Under the pieces are notes generated by a model, which did not search any database, was not told the origin of the DNA, and worked only from the letters and a program-made list of their open reading frames with translations. A stretch of 64,000 nt of DNA from Paraburkholderia saeva (lineage in GTDB: Bacteria; Pseudomonadota; Gammaproteobacteria; Burkholderiales; Burkholderiaceae), in contig NZ_CAJQZC010000005.1 in the NCBI RefSeq assembly GCF_907164555.1, forward strand, positions 62,001-126,000. Reading direction: 5' to 3'. Within the stretch, counting starts at the first letter, position 1, and each line of letters begins with the position of its first letter. The position numbers were made by a program, and so were the translations under genes. This document shows, piece by piece, positions 17,369 through 25,525 of this stretch.

Positions 17369-17386
17369 GAACCTTCTATCAGGTTC
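17369..17386. promoter_or_regulatory. Inverted repeat before the AlpA-like gene
   Basis: GAACCT-N6-AGGTTC, 18-36 bases before the ATG. The spacer contains TTCTATC, a word that also occurs at both ends of the element. A candidate operator for self-regulation; no experimental support. Confidence 0.35.
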
Positions 17387-17404
17387 GGACATGGGGGAAT
17401 CAAA

Positions 17405-17677
17405 ATGGCCGCACGTATCAAAGTCAAAACCGACGTTGACCCGCTTGCCAATTTTCGCAGCGTCGACCGTGGTGGACTTGCCATCTTTCTGAACCGGAGC
17501 ATTCCGGCAACCTATCGCATCCAGAAAACGGAAGGTTTTCCGCAACCGTTCTATGTCAACGGTGAACCGCGCTGGCTCGTCACCGAACTGGCGCAATGGG
17601 TGCAATCACTCGCAGATGCGCGTCCGGCTGCGCGCCGGAAAGCGGCGAAGCTGAAAGTCGAACCCGCCACCACGTAA
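17405..17677 (+). CDS. AlpA/excisionase-like winged-helix protein
   Basis: 90 residues. The central part (GGLAIFLNRSIPATYRIQKTEGFPQPFYVNGEPRWLVTELAQWVQS) has the layout of MerR/AlpA-type DNA-binding domains: a recognition helix, the conserved G-F-P-x-P turn, a W/R strand and a closing helix. Such proteins act as excisionases or activators in P4-like satellites. A GGGGGA ribosome binding site lies 7 bases before the ATG. Two palindromes and an inverted repeat upstream could be its targets. A second AlpA protein is encoded at the right end of the element. Confidence 0.7.
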   Translation: MAARIKVKTDVDPLANFRSVDRGGLAIFLNRSIPATYRIQKTEGFPQPFYVNGEPRWLVTELAQWVQSLADARPAARRKAAKLKVEPATT

Positions 17678-17719
17678 CCCGTCCCCCTCGCTGGATTCGC
17701 TCACCCTTTCGGAGGGGAC

Positions 17720-18484
17720 ATGATGATGGCTGATAGACACGTCATCGCCGCCGCCTGCATGGTATGGACGGGCGAATCCCATCCTGTCCTGATGCAGATG
17801 GCAGAAATGGCAAACGACGAGACTGAACTTGCGTTTCCCACTATCGAAACCCTGATGATCCGCACCAACGCCACGCGCCGTGTGGTGTTGCGGGCGGTCG
17901 CGATGCTGCGCGATTGGGGTTATCTGGTCGATACGGGCAAACGTTGTGGTTACACAAACCGGACCATTGTCTATCGCGTGGCCATTCCGCCGAGAAAAGC
18001 TACGCGCGCCGCAATGGAAATTTTTGTGAAGAATCGGCACGCGGAATTGATGCAGCGCAAGAACGGTTTGGACAGCGAAGATGAAAGCGAAAACGATGCG
18101 CCCGCGAACAAAACAGATGGTCATTCCGCAGACTCCGTTCAACCCGGCGAAACAGGTGCAGATTCGACACCATTCAACCGGCCTAATGGGTGCAATTTTG
18201 ATGCGGAAACAGGTGCAAAAACAGGGGGTGAAATAGGTGCAGATTTGCACCTCAGAACAAAAGAAGGGAAAAATATAAAAGAAAAAGTAGTCGTCAACGG
18301 CACGCCTCACCACTTATCACGCACGCGCGCGGACGCGCGCTACGCGCCTACCGTAACTGCCGGTGACGAAGAAAAAAACGATGAATTTGAAATCGGCAAA
18401 ACCCCGCAACCGGTCGCATCAAAAGAGGCTATCGCGTTGATGCGCGCCGCAGTGCAACACACCGCCCGAAAGGTGAAACCGTGA
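17720..18484 (+). CDS. Replication initiation protein with N-terminal winged helix
   Basis: 254 residues. The N-terminal ~100 residues (MADRHVIAAACMVWTG...AFPTIETLMIRTNATRRVVLRAVAMLRDWGYLVDTG) form a winged helix of the type found in phage replication proteins, in which the plan is: read a target, bind, then a wing rich in aromatic residues. A variable acidic linker follows (residues 120-215), and this part of the gene contains GGTGCA repeats and an AT-rich stretch, as the lambda O gene contains its own origin. Three ATGs in a row follow a GGAGGGG site; the first is used here. The stop overlaps the next gene's GTG start (GTGA). Confidence 0.65.
   Translation: MMMADRHVIAAACMVWTGESHPVLMQMAEMANDETELAFPTIETLMIRTNATRRVVLRAVAMLRDWGYLVDTGKRCGYTNRTIVYRVAIPPRKATRAAMEIFVKNRHAELMQRKNGLDSEDESENDAPANKTDGHSADSVQPGETGADSTPFNRPNGCNFDAETGAKTGGEIGADLHLRTKEGKNIKEKVVVNGTPHHLSRTRADARYAPTVTAGDEEKNDEFEIGKTPQPVASKEAIALMRAAVQHTARKVKP
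18155..18292. other. Candidate replication origin inside the replication gene
   Basis: Four direct GGTGCA words begin at 18155, 18189, 18212 and 18236 (spacings 34, 23 and 24), three preceded by A/T-rich flanks such as AACA or AATA, plus one inverted TGCACC at 18246. Immediately after comes a stretch very rich in A and T (18255-18290) in an otherwise GC-rich element. Iterons followed by an unwinding region within the initiator gene is the lambda-type arrangement. Confidence 0.5.
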
Positions 18485-18825
18485 CCGTCGCCTTCTGCGC
18501 GACGTGCACACGCGCCTTCGAACGTGAGCGCCCGTGGATGACGCGTTGCGTGCCGTGCTGGCGCGCTGAACAGCTTGCAAAGGCATGGGACCAAAGCCCG
18601 GAAAAGGCACGGCTTGTGGAGCGTATCCGCGAACTCGAACGCGAGCGCGAAGCGTTGCGCGCGCAGCTTGCGAACGTGACGGCGCTGCTGCCTGACGATC
18701 GCACGTTGCGTCGCCTGATCCAGTGTGCACACCCGGACCGGCATCAGAACAGCGAAGCGTCGAAGCTCGCGATGCAGTGGCTTAACCAAGTGCGCCGGTT
18801 GACTGACCGGCGCGTCACGACCTGA
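18481..18825 (+). CDS. Zinc-ribbon and J-domain-like mini protein
   Basis: 114 residues from a GTG overlapping the upstream stop. Three parts are visible: a Cys2-Cys2 site (C6, C9, C23, C26 in FCATC...RCVPC), a heptad-like coiled coil (residues 44-66, RIRELEREREALRAQL) and a C-terminal J-like helix pair with the HPD tripeptide at 84-86 (CAHPDRHQNSEASKLAMQWLNQV). HPD is what DnaJ proteins use to stimulate DnaK. Placed right after the replication gene, it could recruit host DnaK for origin remodelling, as lambda P and DnaJ do. This last step is inference. Confidence 0.6.
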   Translation: MTVAFCATCTRAFERERPWMTRCVPCWRAEQLAKAWDQSPEKARLVERIRELEREREALRAQLANVTALLPDDRTLRRLIQCAHPDRHQNSEASKLAMQWLNQVRRLTDRRVTT

Positions 18826-18837
18826 AGGAGAACGGAC

Positions 18838-19440
18838 ATGAGTGAAACGAATTCCGCATCCGCACCAATGACCACCAAGGAACGCGACACACTGCGCGAA
18901 GCGGTGCGACTGCGTGCCCGAGTCGCGAAAGCGGACATTGACAAGCGGGCCGCGATGCTGCGTGCTGAAACGGAGGCGCAGCTATCTGCGAGATACAAGG
19001 CCGACGACGATCGCTGGGCGAAACTGGTCGATCACGCTGCGCGAGTCGGGCGGGAGGCCGACGCCGAACTGCTGCGCATCTGCAAGGCCGAAGGCATCCC
19101 GCTTGAAAACCGGCCGTCTTTCAGGTCCGGATTTGTTGATCGCGGCGACTACTCGCTTCCTGCGCGTCGTGCCGAACTGCGCAAGCTGGCCGCATCGAAA
19201 ATTGACCTTGCCGTGAAAGACGCGAAACTGAGCGTCGAACGCTGGCAGGCGCAGACACAAACCGAGTTACTGGCGGGACTGCTCGGGACCGACGACGCCA
19301 AAGCCTTTCTGGCCGCGCTGCCGTCGCCCGAAGCGCTGCTGCCCGGCATGACGGCGAAGCAGATTGACGGTCTGCTTGAAAGCAATAGCAGCGTATTGCG
19401 GCTTGTCATGAATGACAGCACCGGCACCGACGACGAATGA
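18838..19440 (+). CDS. Helical satellite protein, unknown
   Basis: 200 residues with an AAGGAG ribosome binding site. Residues 12-75 are a charged coiled-coil-like helix (KERDTLREAVRLRARVAKADIDKRAAMLRAE...), and the rest is mixed helix with the tail GTDDE. No known domain is recognised. A role in replication or in capture of helper components would suit the location but is not shown. The stop overlaps the ATG of the next gene (ATGA). Confidence 0.65.
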   Translation: MSETNSASAPMTTKERDTLREAVRLRARVAKADIDKRAAMLRAETEAQLSARYKADDDRWAKLVDHAARVGREADAELLRICKAEGIPLENRPSFRSGFVDRGDYSLPARRAELRKLAASKIDLAVKDAKLSVERWQAQTQTELLAGLLGTDDAKAFLAALPSPEALLPGMTAKQIDGLLESNSSVLRLVMNDSTGTDDE

Positions 19441-19751
19441 CTGCGATGCGCAGGATCATGCTCGATATTCTGATCACCGCCGCCGATGATCCGGAGCGCT
19501 TCGTGATCACCGCGCGCTTCGACGCGGGGCAGGGCGCGCATGCACGCGGCGAATACACGCGGGAATACGGCGACCCCAATGAGGCGCGGCACGACGCGCA
19601 TGAACTGGCTTCCCGCTTCGCGGACTATGTGTCCCGCGATACCTTCATGACGCGTATCCACACCGACCCGGCGCAGAAATCGCCGCCGCGTCTCGATGAA
19701 ATTGTCGCCGTGTTCAAGTGTGGTGATGAAAATGACAGTCAGGAAAACTGA
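19437..19751 (+). CDS. Small satellite protein, unknown
   Basis: 104 residues, mixed alpha/beta (MLDILITAADDPERFVITARF, DEIVAVFKCGDEN). It begins in the stop of the previous gene and is followed by a 40-base gap before the tape measure gene, so it closes the early operon. No motif is recognised. Confidence 0.6.
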   Translation: MTAMRRIMLDILITAADDPERFVITARFDAGQGAHARGEYTREYGDPNEARHDAHELASRFADYVSRDTFMTRIHTDPAQKSPPRLDEIVAVFKCGDENDSQEN

Positions 19752-19791
19752 GTAAAAGCGTATTGTTTCGACATGAAACCGGGAGTGGATC

Positions 19792-22005
19792 ATGGCAGAT
19801 GACGCAGAACGGATATACAAGCTGACCGTTTCAGCGGATCAGGCACTCGCTGAACTGAACAAGATCAGTCAGTCCGCGAAGAACACGCAAAACTCCATGG
19901 CGTCGTTCGGAAAGGAATTCAGTGGCGCGGTCAGTGCAATCAAGGGCGTGGCCGCCGGGCTCGCCGCCGCCTATGCGTCGATCAAAAGCGTGGGCGCGAT
20001 TGTGGAAGCGTCAGACAAGATCCGCCAGCTTGACGGATCGTTTAAGGCTTTGCTCGGTTCCGCAGAACGTGCTGGCGACATGATGCAGCAAACCTTCGAT
20101 ATCGTGCGCAGCACGGGCGCGAACCTCGATCAGACCGCCAGTGCGATTCAAAAGCTGTCCATCGGCATGACCGAAATGGGCGGATCGAATGATCAGATCG
20201 CGCAACTCGCTGAAAACTTTATCAAGCTGGGCACCGTGTCCGGTGCGTCGATGGATGAAACATCACGCGCGCTTGTGCAATTCTCGCAGGGCCTCGCGAA
20301 AGGCAAATTGCAGGGCCAGGACTTCAAATCGATCCTGGAATCCGTGCCACTCGTGGCGAAGGAAATCGCTAAACAGATGCACGTGTCGGTCGGTGAACTG
20401 ATCGAGATGACCTCGCAGGGCAAGGTCACTTCAAAGGTGATGGCTGAATCGCTGCTGAAGGCAACCCAGGATATCAATGCACAGTTCGCTGAAATCCCGA
20501 TGACGTTTGAGCGATCGCTCAACATCATGGAAGCGGACATGACGGATTTTCTTTCGTCATTCGACAAGGCAACCGGCATCAGCAAGACGCTGGCCGAAGG
20601 GATGCAGGATATTTCGAAACTGATTGCGTTCTGGAAAACGGGACTGGACGACGCCAGTCTCGCCATGTCCGTGCTGAAGGGAACCGTGACGGTGCTGGGC
20701 GCCGCGTTCAAGGGCGTGGTCGATATCGTGGCGGGCTTCTCCGCGATTCTTCAGGCGGCGCTCTCTTCCGTGGGCGCGCTCGCGAAAGCGGCCTATGCGA
20801 TCGTCACCGGCAACTTCAGTTCCGTCACCGGCATATTCACGCAATGGAAAGGCGAAGTCGCCGGCATCGACGCGAACTACAAAAAATTTGAATCGACGCT
20901 ATATGACAACACCGCAACCACCACGAAGGCCGCGACTGCCGGCCGTCAACTGTCCGGCACGCTGAAGGATATCAGCACGAATCAGGACAAGGCCGCGAAG
21001 AAAACGAAGGATCACACGAAGGCACTGAAGGAACAGCTCGACGTGTTCGATCAGTGGAATAAGGACATTTTCAAAACGGCGGAAGCATCCGATCAGGCCG
21101 CGACAAAGATGGCCTATTTCGAAAAGACACTGCAGGACCTGGCCGCTGCCGGTCAGGAAGGCACCACGCTTTTCAAAACCTATTCCGATGAACTGGAAAA
21201 GCTGCGCGCCGCCGCTGATCCATTCGAAGCATTCCGGCAATCTGCGATTGCCACGCAAACGGAACTCGATCAAATCCCGCGCAAGCTTGAAATTCTGTTC
21301 GATCTGCTCGCACAGGGAAAAATCAACGGTGATGCATTCGAACAACTCGCATCCGGCCTGGACAAGGCGAACAAGACCGCGAAGGAAGGCGGAGCCGATC
21401 TGCAAAAGTGGCAACAGGCGATGATCGACGCGGGCAACGGCTTCATCAGTGATTTCGTGAACAACATTGTCGACGGCAGTTCCGCCGCATCGAAATCGTT
21501 TGCCGACATGGCTGAATCGATGCTGAAAACGATGGCAAAGATGATGCTGTCCGATGTTTTTCAACGGTTTGCGCGCGCGATGCTGTCCGCGCTACCGGGA
21601 TGGAATTCGACAACTCCGGCCACGCCCCAGGCGCTGGGCGGCGTATGGCAACGCGGGGTGCAGACCTATGCGAAGGGAACCATCATCACACGCCCCACGG
21701 TGTTTCCGATGGCACGCGGAATCGGCCTGATGGGTGAAGCGGGACCGGAAGCGGTGATGCCGCTCACACGCACCACAAGCGGAAGCCTGGGCGTGAATGC
21801 GGTCATGGCTGCTTCGCCCGTGGAAATCATCATCAACAACAACAACGCGGATCAAACTGCCGTGACCACCACCACAAAAGACAACACGGACGGCTCGCGC
21901 ACGATCGAAGTTTTGATGGAGCGGAAGGTAAAAACGATGATGAGCGACGGCACGATGGACAAGACCATGCGCAACACCTACGGGCTCACCCGGCAGGGGC
22001 ATTGA
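19792..22005 (+). CDS. Tail tape measure protein
   Basis: 737 residues. Residues 1-235 carry the tape measure N-terminal domain (KISQSAKNTQNSMASFGKEF, SVGAIVEASDKIRQLDGSFKALLGSAERA, LAKGKLQGQDFKSILESVPLVAKEIAKQM). A long helical region with hydrophobic segments follows (residues 285-345), and the C-terminal ~120 residues have IGLMGEAGPEAVMPLTR, common at tape measure ends. The protein sets tail length in long-tailed phages and is short for that class, implying a short tail if used. GGGAGTGGATC precedes the ATG. No other tail gene is present in the element. Confidence 0.9.
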   Translation: MADDAERIYKLTVSADQALAELNKISQSAKNTQNSMASFGKEFSGAVSAIKGVAAGLAAAYASIKSVGAIVEASDKIRQLDGSFKALLGSAERAGDMMQQTFDIVRSTGANLDQTASAIQKLSIGMTEMGGSNDQIAQLAENFIKLGTVSGASMDETSRALVQFSQGLAKGKLQGQDFKSILESVPLVAKEIAKQMHVSVGELIEMTSQGKVTSKVMAESLLKATQDINAQFAEIPMTFERSLNIMEADMTDFLSSFDKATGISKTLAEGMQDISKLIAFWKTGLDDASLAMSVLKGTVTVLGAAFKGVVDIVAGFSAILQAALSSVGALAKAAYAIVTGNFSSVTGIFTQWKGEVAGIDANYKKFESTLYDNTATTTKAATAGRQLSGTLKDISTNQDKAAKKTKDHTKALKEQLDVFDQWNKDIFKTAEASDQAATKMAYFEKTLQDLAAAGQEGTTLFKTYSDELEKLRAAADPFEAFRQSAIATQTELDQIPRKLEILFDLLAQGKINGDAFEQLASGLDKANKTAKEGGADLQKWQQAMIDAGNGFISDFVNNIVDGSSAASKSFADMAESMLKTMAKMMLSDVFQRFARAMLSALPGWNSTTPATPQALGGVWQRGVQTYAKGTIITRPTVFPMARGIGLMGEAGPEAVMPLTRTTSGSLGVNAVMAASPVEIIINNNNADQTAVTTTTKDNTDGSRTIEVLMERKVKTMMSDGTMDKTMRNTYGLTRQGH

Positions 22006-22094
22006 ACGTACTGGAAAATTTCTGTGAAGATCATTCAACGGCACGGCGACGCGGCGTAGCATGGCGTCATGCAAATTATGCATACGAGGCTGAT

Positions 22095-22370
22095 ATGTCC
22101 GCTATGCCGCTGCCCCCGCACGCCGCGCCGGTACCTTGTTATAACTGCACCGCTGTGGCCCGACTCGATGCGATGGCGATACGCGACGGTGAAGTGCTGC
22201 ACCGCTGCCCGCACATGAATGTGAAAATCCTGATCGTGAAGCGCGACGGTGTGATCGTCGCGCAGTCCTATTCCAAACCCTGGACCCAGGCGGATCATGA
22301 CGCGGCGGTAACCGCAGCCGCAGCAGACGAGTCGCAGCACGCTGAACACACGAAACTGAAATTCCGATGA
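22095..22370 (+). CDS. Small protein with Cys pairs, unknown
   Basis: 91 residues from the ATG at 22095, chosen for its GAGG site six bases upstream over a TTG at 22002. A CYNC pair and a later HRCPHM suggest a small zinc-binding site; the rest is a compact alpha/beta fold (VKILIVKRDGVIVAQSY). It lies between the tape measure and capsid genes. In phages, small proteins here may be tail chaperones or capsid accessory proteins, but there is no direct evidence. Confidence 0.6.
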   Translation: MSAMPLPPHAAPVPCYNCTAVARLDAMAIRDGEVLHRCPHMNVKILIVKRDGVIVAQSYSKPWTQADHDAAVTAAAADESQHAEHTKLKFR

Positions 22371-22486
22371 ATGGATGCGGGCTGCAACCGCCGTTGCCGA
22401 AAAGCCCGCACCGTTCGCTTCTTTCAACCCCTGGCCGCTGCCAACAACCGGAATCAACGTTTTCACATCAAACAGGGAGACAAACC

Positions 22487-22717
22487 ATGTCGACCACTCT
22501 TACCCGCATTCCGGCGACCGGCGGCGCGCTTGCGCCGGTCAGTCCAAATCCCCCCGCCAGTGTGCAGCCGTCGCTTTCCAAATCACTTGCGGAAGCTGTT
22601 CGTGCTGTCACTACTGCCGGACACGGCCGTCATGTGCGGCTCGATGTATCGGTTGAGCCCAACGGTGCGGCGCGCCTGATTCTCGAAAGCCACGTTCAGG
22701 GAGATGGATCATGCTGA
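22487..22717 (+). CDS. Small protein upstream of capsid, unknown
   Basis: 76 residues from the ATG at 22487, which has a GGGAGA site 7 bases upstream; longer in-frame starts have none. The N-terminal half is Pro-rich (GGALAPVSPNPPASVQPS) and the C-terminal half folds as helix-strand-strand (SLAEAVRAVTTAGHGRHVRLDVSVEPNGAARLIL). The gene overlaps the capsid start by 7 bases. A head scaffold or accessory function is possible. Confidence 0.6.
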   Translation: MSTTLTRIPATGGALAPVSPNPPASVQPSLSKSLAEAVRAVTTAGHGRHVRLDVSVEPNGAARLILESHVQGDGSC

Positions 22718-24060
22718 CACGATCAGTGCTTACTTTGCGCGGACGCCAACTCGAAAGCGGTGTCGCACGAATTACCTTGGGCGATCCCACCGACGCGCAG
22801 CTTGAACAACTCGAATTGATTACACGCACAGTCAATTCAATGGTTGACGCATACGAGGCGCAACAGCGCATGGGCGATCTGCAACGCTCATTCACGGATA
22901 ATGCCGATCCGGGCTCGTCGGTCGTGCGTGAACTGCCACCGCTTTCCGCCGGATACGAAATGTTCTGGCGCGGCGCGACCGTCATCGCGCGCGGCGCGCT
23001 TTCCGGCAACGCGAACCCGAATGAAGTCTTTCGAGAACTGTTCGGACGAACGCCGGACGAACGCGAAGCCCGGTTCACTACTGCCGAAGGCGGGGCAAGC
23101 GTGTTGCGTGCGGTGCAATCGCCCGCCGGAACAACGACGGAAACGTGGGCTCAGGAACTCACGCAACAGATCACCGCAGGCTTTCACGCTGACTTGGCCG
23201 CCGCTTCAATTTTGGGCGCGCTGGATTGCCAGCGTTTCACTTTCGACACTGCATCGAAGATCGTCATCCCGTACCGTTCCCGCGGTGCCGGTGCAAAAAA
23301 TCTCCAGGCGCTCTTTCGCAAGGAAGGCACGGCGATCGCGATTGGTGCGTTGTCGCTCGCGTCTGCCACGCTCAGGCCGTTCGTGGCGGGACGCATTGGC
23401 ACCTACAGTGACGAACTCGCGCGGCACTCGAGTCCGAACGTTGTCAACGTGATCCGAAGCGGCCTGATTGGTGACACCGCCGAAGGACTCGATTCGGTCT
23501 TTCTTTCTGCAACCGCCGGGATCACCGATACGGCACCCGGCGGATTGCTGGCCGGACTGCCCGCCGCAAACCTGGTGCCGTCGAGTGGTGCCACGCCCGC
23601 CGCGATCCAGACCGATCTGAAAGGGGCAATTGCCCGCATGTTCGCCGCACGGTGTGGAGCGAAGCCGCAATGGATCATGCATCCGCAGAACGCAATCGCA
23701 CTGTCCATGCTGATCACCGCAACGGGTCAACTCGCGTTCCCTTCGATGGCACAGAGCCGATTGATCAACTATCCGGTACGGCAAAGCGTCACCGTTCCGG
23801 TCGACCAGGTGTTGCTGATCGATGGCAATGAAGTAGCCGTGGCGATCGGTGCACCGGCGATTGATCCATCATCATCGGCCACGCTGGTGGAACTCGACAC
23901 GCCGCCCGTGCCGCCCGTCACCGATGGTGCTGGCGCACCAGGAGCCCCGACGCGCAGTCTGTTTCAGACTGCAACGTCGGCGCTGCGCCTGATCGTTGAA
24001 GCGGACTGGACACGGTTAGCTGACGGCGGCGTTCAGGGCATCACGGAGGTGACGTGGTGA
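22711..24060 (+). CDS. HK97-type major capsid protein
   Basis: 449 residues. The N-terminal ~140 residues are helical, like a delta or scaffold region. From about residue 165 the HK97 fold signature follows: TFDTASKIVIPYRSRG, then SLASATLRPFVAGRIGTYSDELARHSSPNVV, a middle with RSGLIGDTAEGLDSVFLSATA, and the C-terminal strand SALRLIVEADWTRLADGGVQGIT. It lacks a separate protease gene; whether the long N-terminus is cut is not known. No portal or head-tail connector is encoded next to it, so a head would need helper parts. Confidence 0.85.
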   Translation: MLTRSVLTLRGRQLESGVARITLGDPTDAQLEQLELITRTVNSMVDAYEAQQRMGDLQRSFTDNADPGSSVVRELPPLSAGYEMFWRGATVIARGALSGNANPNEVFRELFGRTPDEREARFTTAEGGASVLRAVQSPAGTTTETWAQELTQQITAGFHADLAAASILGALDCQRFTFDTASKIVIPYRSRGAGAKNLQALFRKEGTAIAIGALSLASATLRPFVAGRIGTYSDELARHSSPNVVNVIRSGLIGDTAEGLDSVFLSATAGITDTAPGGLLAGLPAANLVPSSGATPAAIQTDLKGAIARMFAARCGAKPQWIMHPQNAIALSMLITATGQLAFPSMAQSRLINYPVRQSVTVPVDQVLLIDGNEVAVAIGAPAIDPSSSATLVELDTPPVPPVTDGAGAPGAPTRSLFQTATSALRLIVEADWTRLADGGVQGITEVTW

Positions 24061-24193
24061 TCCGGTAATTCTTCCGGCAACCTTGTCAGGCCCGTGACGA
24101 TGCTGGTCATTCTCAGGTGGCTGCTATGAACGTCACGTCAAGCTGGCGACCCGCTGGTCCGCTGGGTGACAGGTAGAGAAGATGCTGCAAGGT

Positions 24194-24226
24194 GAAGCGG
24201 TTTCAGCCTGACACCGCTTCTTTTTT
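24194..24226 (+). terminator. Strong rho-independent terminator after the capsid gene
   Basis: Stem GAAGCGGT / ACCGCTTC with an 11-base loop, followed by six T's. It ends the tape measure-capsid unit and isolates the small terminase gene downstream, which would then need its own promoter. The gap 24061-24528 otherwise shows no convincing gene. Confidence 0.88.
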
Positions 24227-24528
24227 GTCCGCACCGATCGATGGGGCGGGAAAATCGGGCCGGGGGGGATGCCTCCGAGGTCGGCACGGCGGCGCGGACC
24301 GGGCGGCGCTTCCCCGAAAGATAAAACCTCCAAAAGTCGCCCTAAATCGACCCAAACACCCGATAGCATCGCGCTATGATGTGGCTGCAACCCGCCGCAA
24401 TCCCATTGTGACCGGCCCGCAAGTGGGCGCGAATATGCGTGCTCAAAATTGAGCGCACATGCGCCGCGCTACACCGTCCGCTTGAGCAGGAATTCTTGCT
24501 TGAGTGGGCCCGCTTCTGGAGACCCATC

Positions 24529-24951
24529 ATGGCGACACGTCACGAAGCCAATGTCATCGTGCTGAAGAGGGACCGTGACCCGTGGGAGCCGCACCGCCGC
24601 CTTTCGAAGGACGCGAAAACGGTGTGGCGCGAAGTGATCGCCGCCACTACCGCCGATCATTGGGCCGAAGGTGACCGTGCAGCGCTGGAGACGTTCTGCG
24701 AAGCCGTGGCGCAACTACGCAAGCTCGTCGAGGCGCAAGTGGCGTTGCCCGCAATGCCGCCCGACGAGAACGCGGCACGCATGGCCCGCTCGCTCGCCCG
24801 CGAAATCTCCGGACTGCGGAACTGCGTGCTTGCCTTTTCGCGTTTGCTCCGGCTCGCGCCATCGACGCGCCGCGATCGTGTGGACCGCCGTATCGATGTG
24901 CCCACGCGTCCAGTGAAGCGGCGCGCGAAGGGCGACGACCTGCTCGCGTGA
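24529..24951 (+). CDS. Small terminase subunit, P27 family
   Basis: 140 residues from the ATG at 24529, with a GGAG site 8 bases upstream. The first part (RDPWEPHRRLSKDAKTVWREVIAATTADHWAEGDRAALETFCEAVAQLRKL) is the hallmark of P27-type small terminases: a short basic N-terminus, an S-x-D/E-A-K-x-x-W helix and a DR-x-x-L-E-x-x-C/Y helix. The C-terminus is basic. It recognises the DNA to be packaged. No large subunit is adjacent, which in satellites redirects the helper motor to satellite DNA. Confidence 0.8.
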   Translation: MATRHEANVIVLKRDRDPWEPHRRLSKDAKTVWREVIAATTADHWAEGDRAALETFCEAVAQLRKLVEAQVALPAMPPDENAARMARSLAREISGLRNCVLAFSRLLRLAPSTRRDRVDRRIDVPTRPVKRRAKGDDLLA

Positions 24952-25087
24952 AATGCCGTTTCCCGCCCGCATCATCCGGCTGGAAACCGTCCGCGTGAAA
25001 AGCGAATGGTAGGGGAAGGGGCGAGGCAGCGAAAGGCTCTAATTTCGTTATTTGCCTATTTTTTAGGCAACACATGAGGGCGTTTTT

Positions 25088-25318
25088 CTATCGGGTAGCC
25101 GGCGGAAACTGCTTCCGTATGAACTCGCGAATGTCGTCTACGCGCCATAGCATCAGGCGATTACTGACGCGCCACGGTTGAGGAAACCGGTTCTCTTTCA
25201 CCATGCGCGATATGGTGGACTTTGACACCGGGATGATCCTCACCACATCCGCCGTCCGCAACATCATTTCACCGGGCAATGTACTGATATCCAGTGGCGG
25301 TTTATCGTTGAGCATCAT
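25088..25318 (-). CDS. alpA: AlpA-family transcriptional regulator
   Basis: 76 residues with the AlpA pattern MLRTADVVRIIPVSKSTISRMVKENRFPQPWRVSNRLMLWRVDDIREFIRKQ: an HTH, the F-P-x-P turn and the W/R strand. AlpA proteins activate integrase or helper-responsive genes in P4-like and PICI elements. It reads leftward, opposite to the other genes, near the right att site. TTCTATCGG occurs at both ends of the gene (25086-25094 and 25323-25331), the second just before the start codon, and may be a binding site. Confidence 0.85.
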   Translation of the reverse strand: MMLNDKPPLDISTLPGEMMLRTADVVRIIPVSKSTISRMVKENRFPQPWRVSNRLMLWRVDDIREFIRKQFPPATR

Positions 25319-25364
25319 CGCGTTCTATCGGCATTTCATGCGGATAAGCATACCCCTTTGTGAC

Positions 25365-25462
25365 CTATCATTTTCTATCGTGATTTCGATATCTGGCGCT
25401 GTTCAAGACGTCGAAAACAGACAACGTGAGACGGCGGAAAATTGGGTGCTAGATTGTGGGCT
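25365..25462. promoter_or_regulatory. Right-end arm-type-like repeats
   Basis: CTATCAT-N3-CTATC at 25365-25379 and AGATTGTGGGCT at 25451-25462 repeat sequences near the left end in the same orientation. They lie 64-160 bases left of the att core, in the gap between alpA and the att site that holds no gene. Confidence 0.45.
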
Positions 25463-25525
25463 AAGGTCGCTGTAAAATGCGCAAAGCCTTTATAGATAGG
25501 CGGTTTGAGCCTTCAATTAGAATGA

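Noticed and set aside
24133..24452. Frames on both strands in the gap before the small terminase gene
   Set aside because: Basic low-quality translations that cross a strong terminator and have no ribosome binding site.
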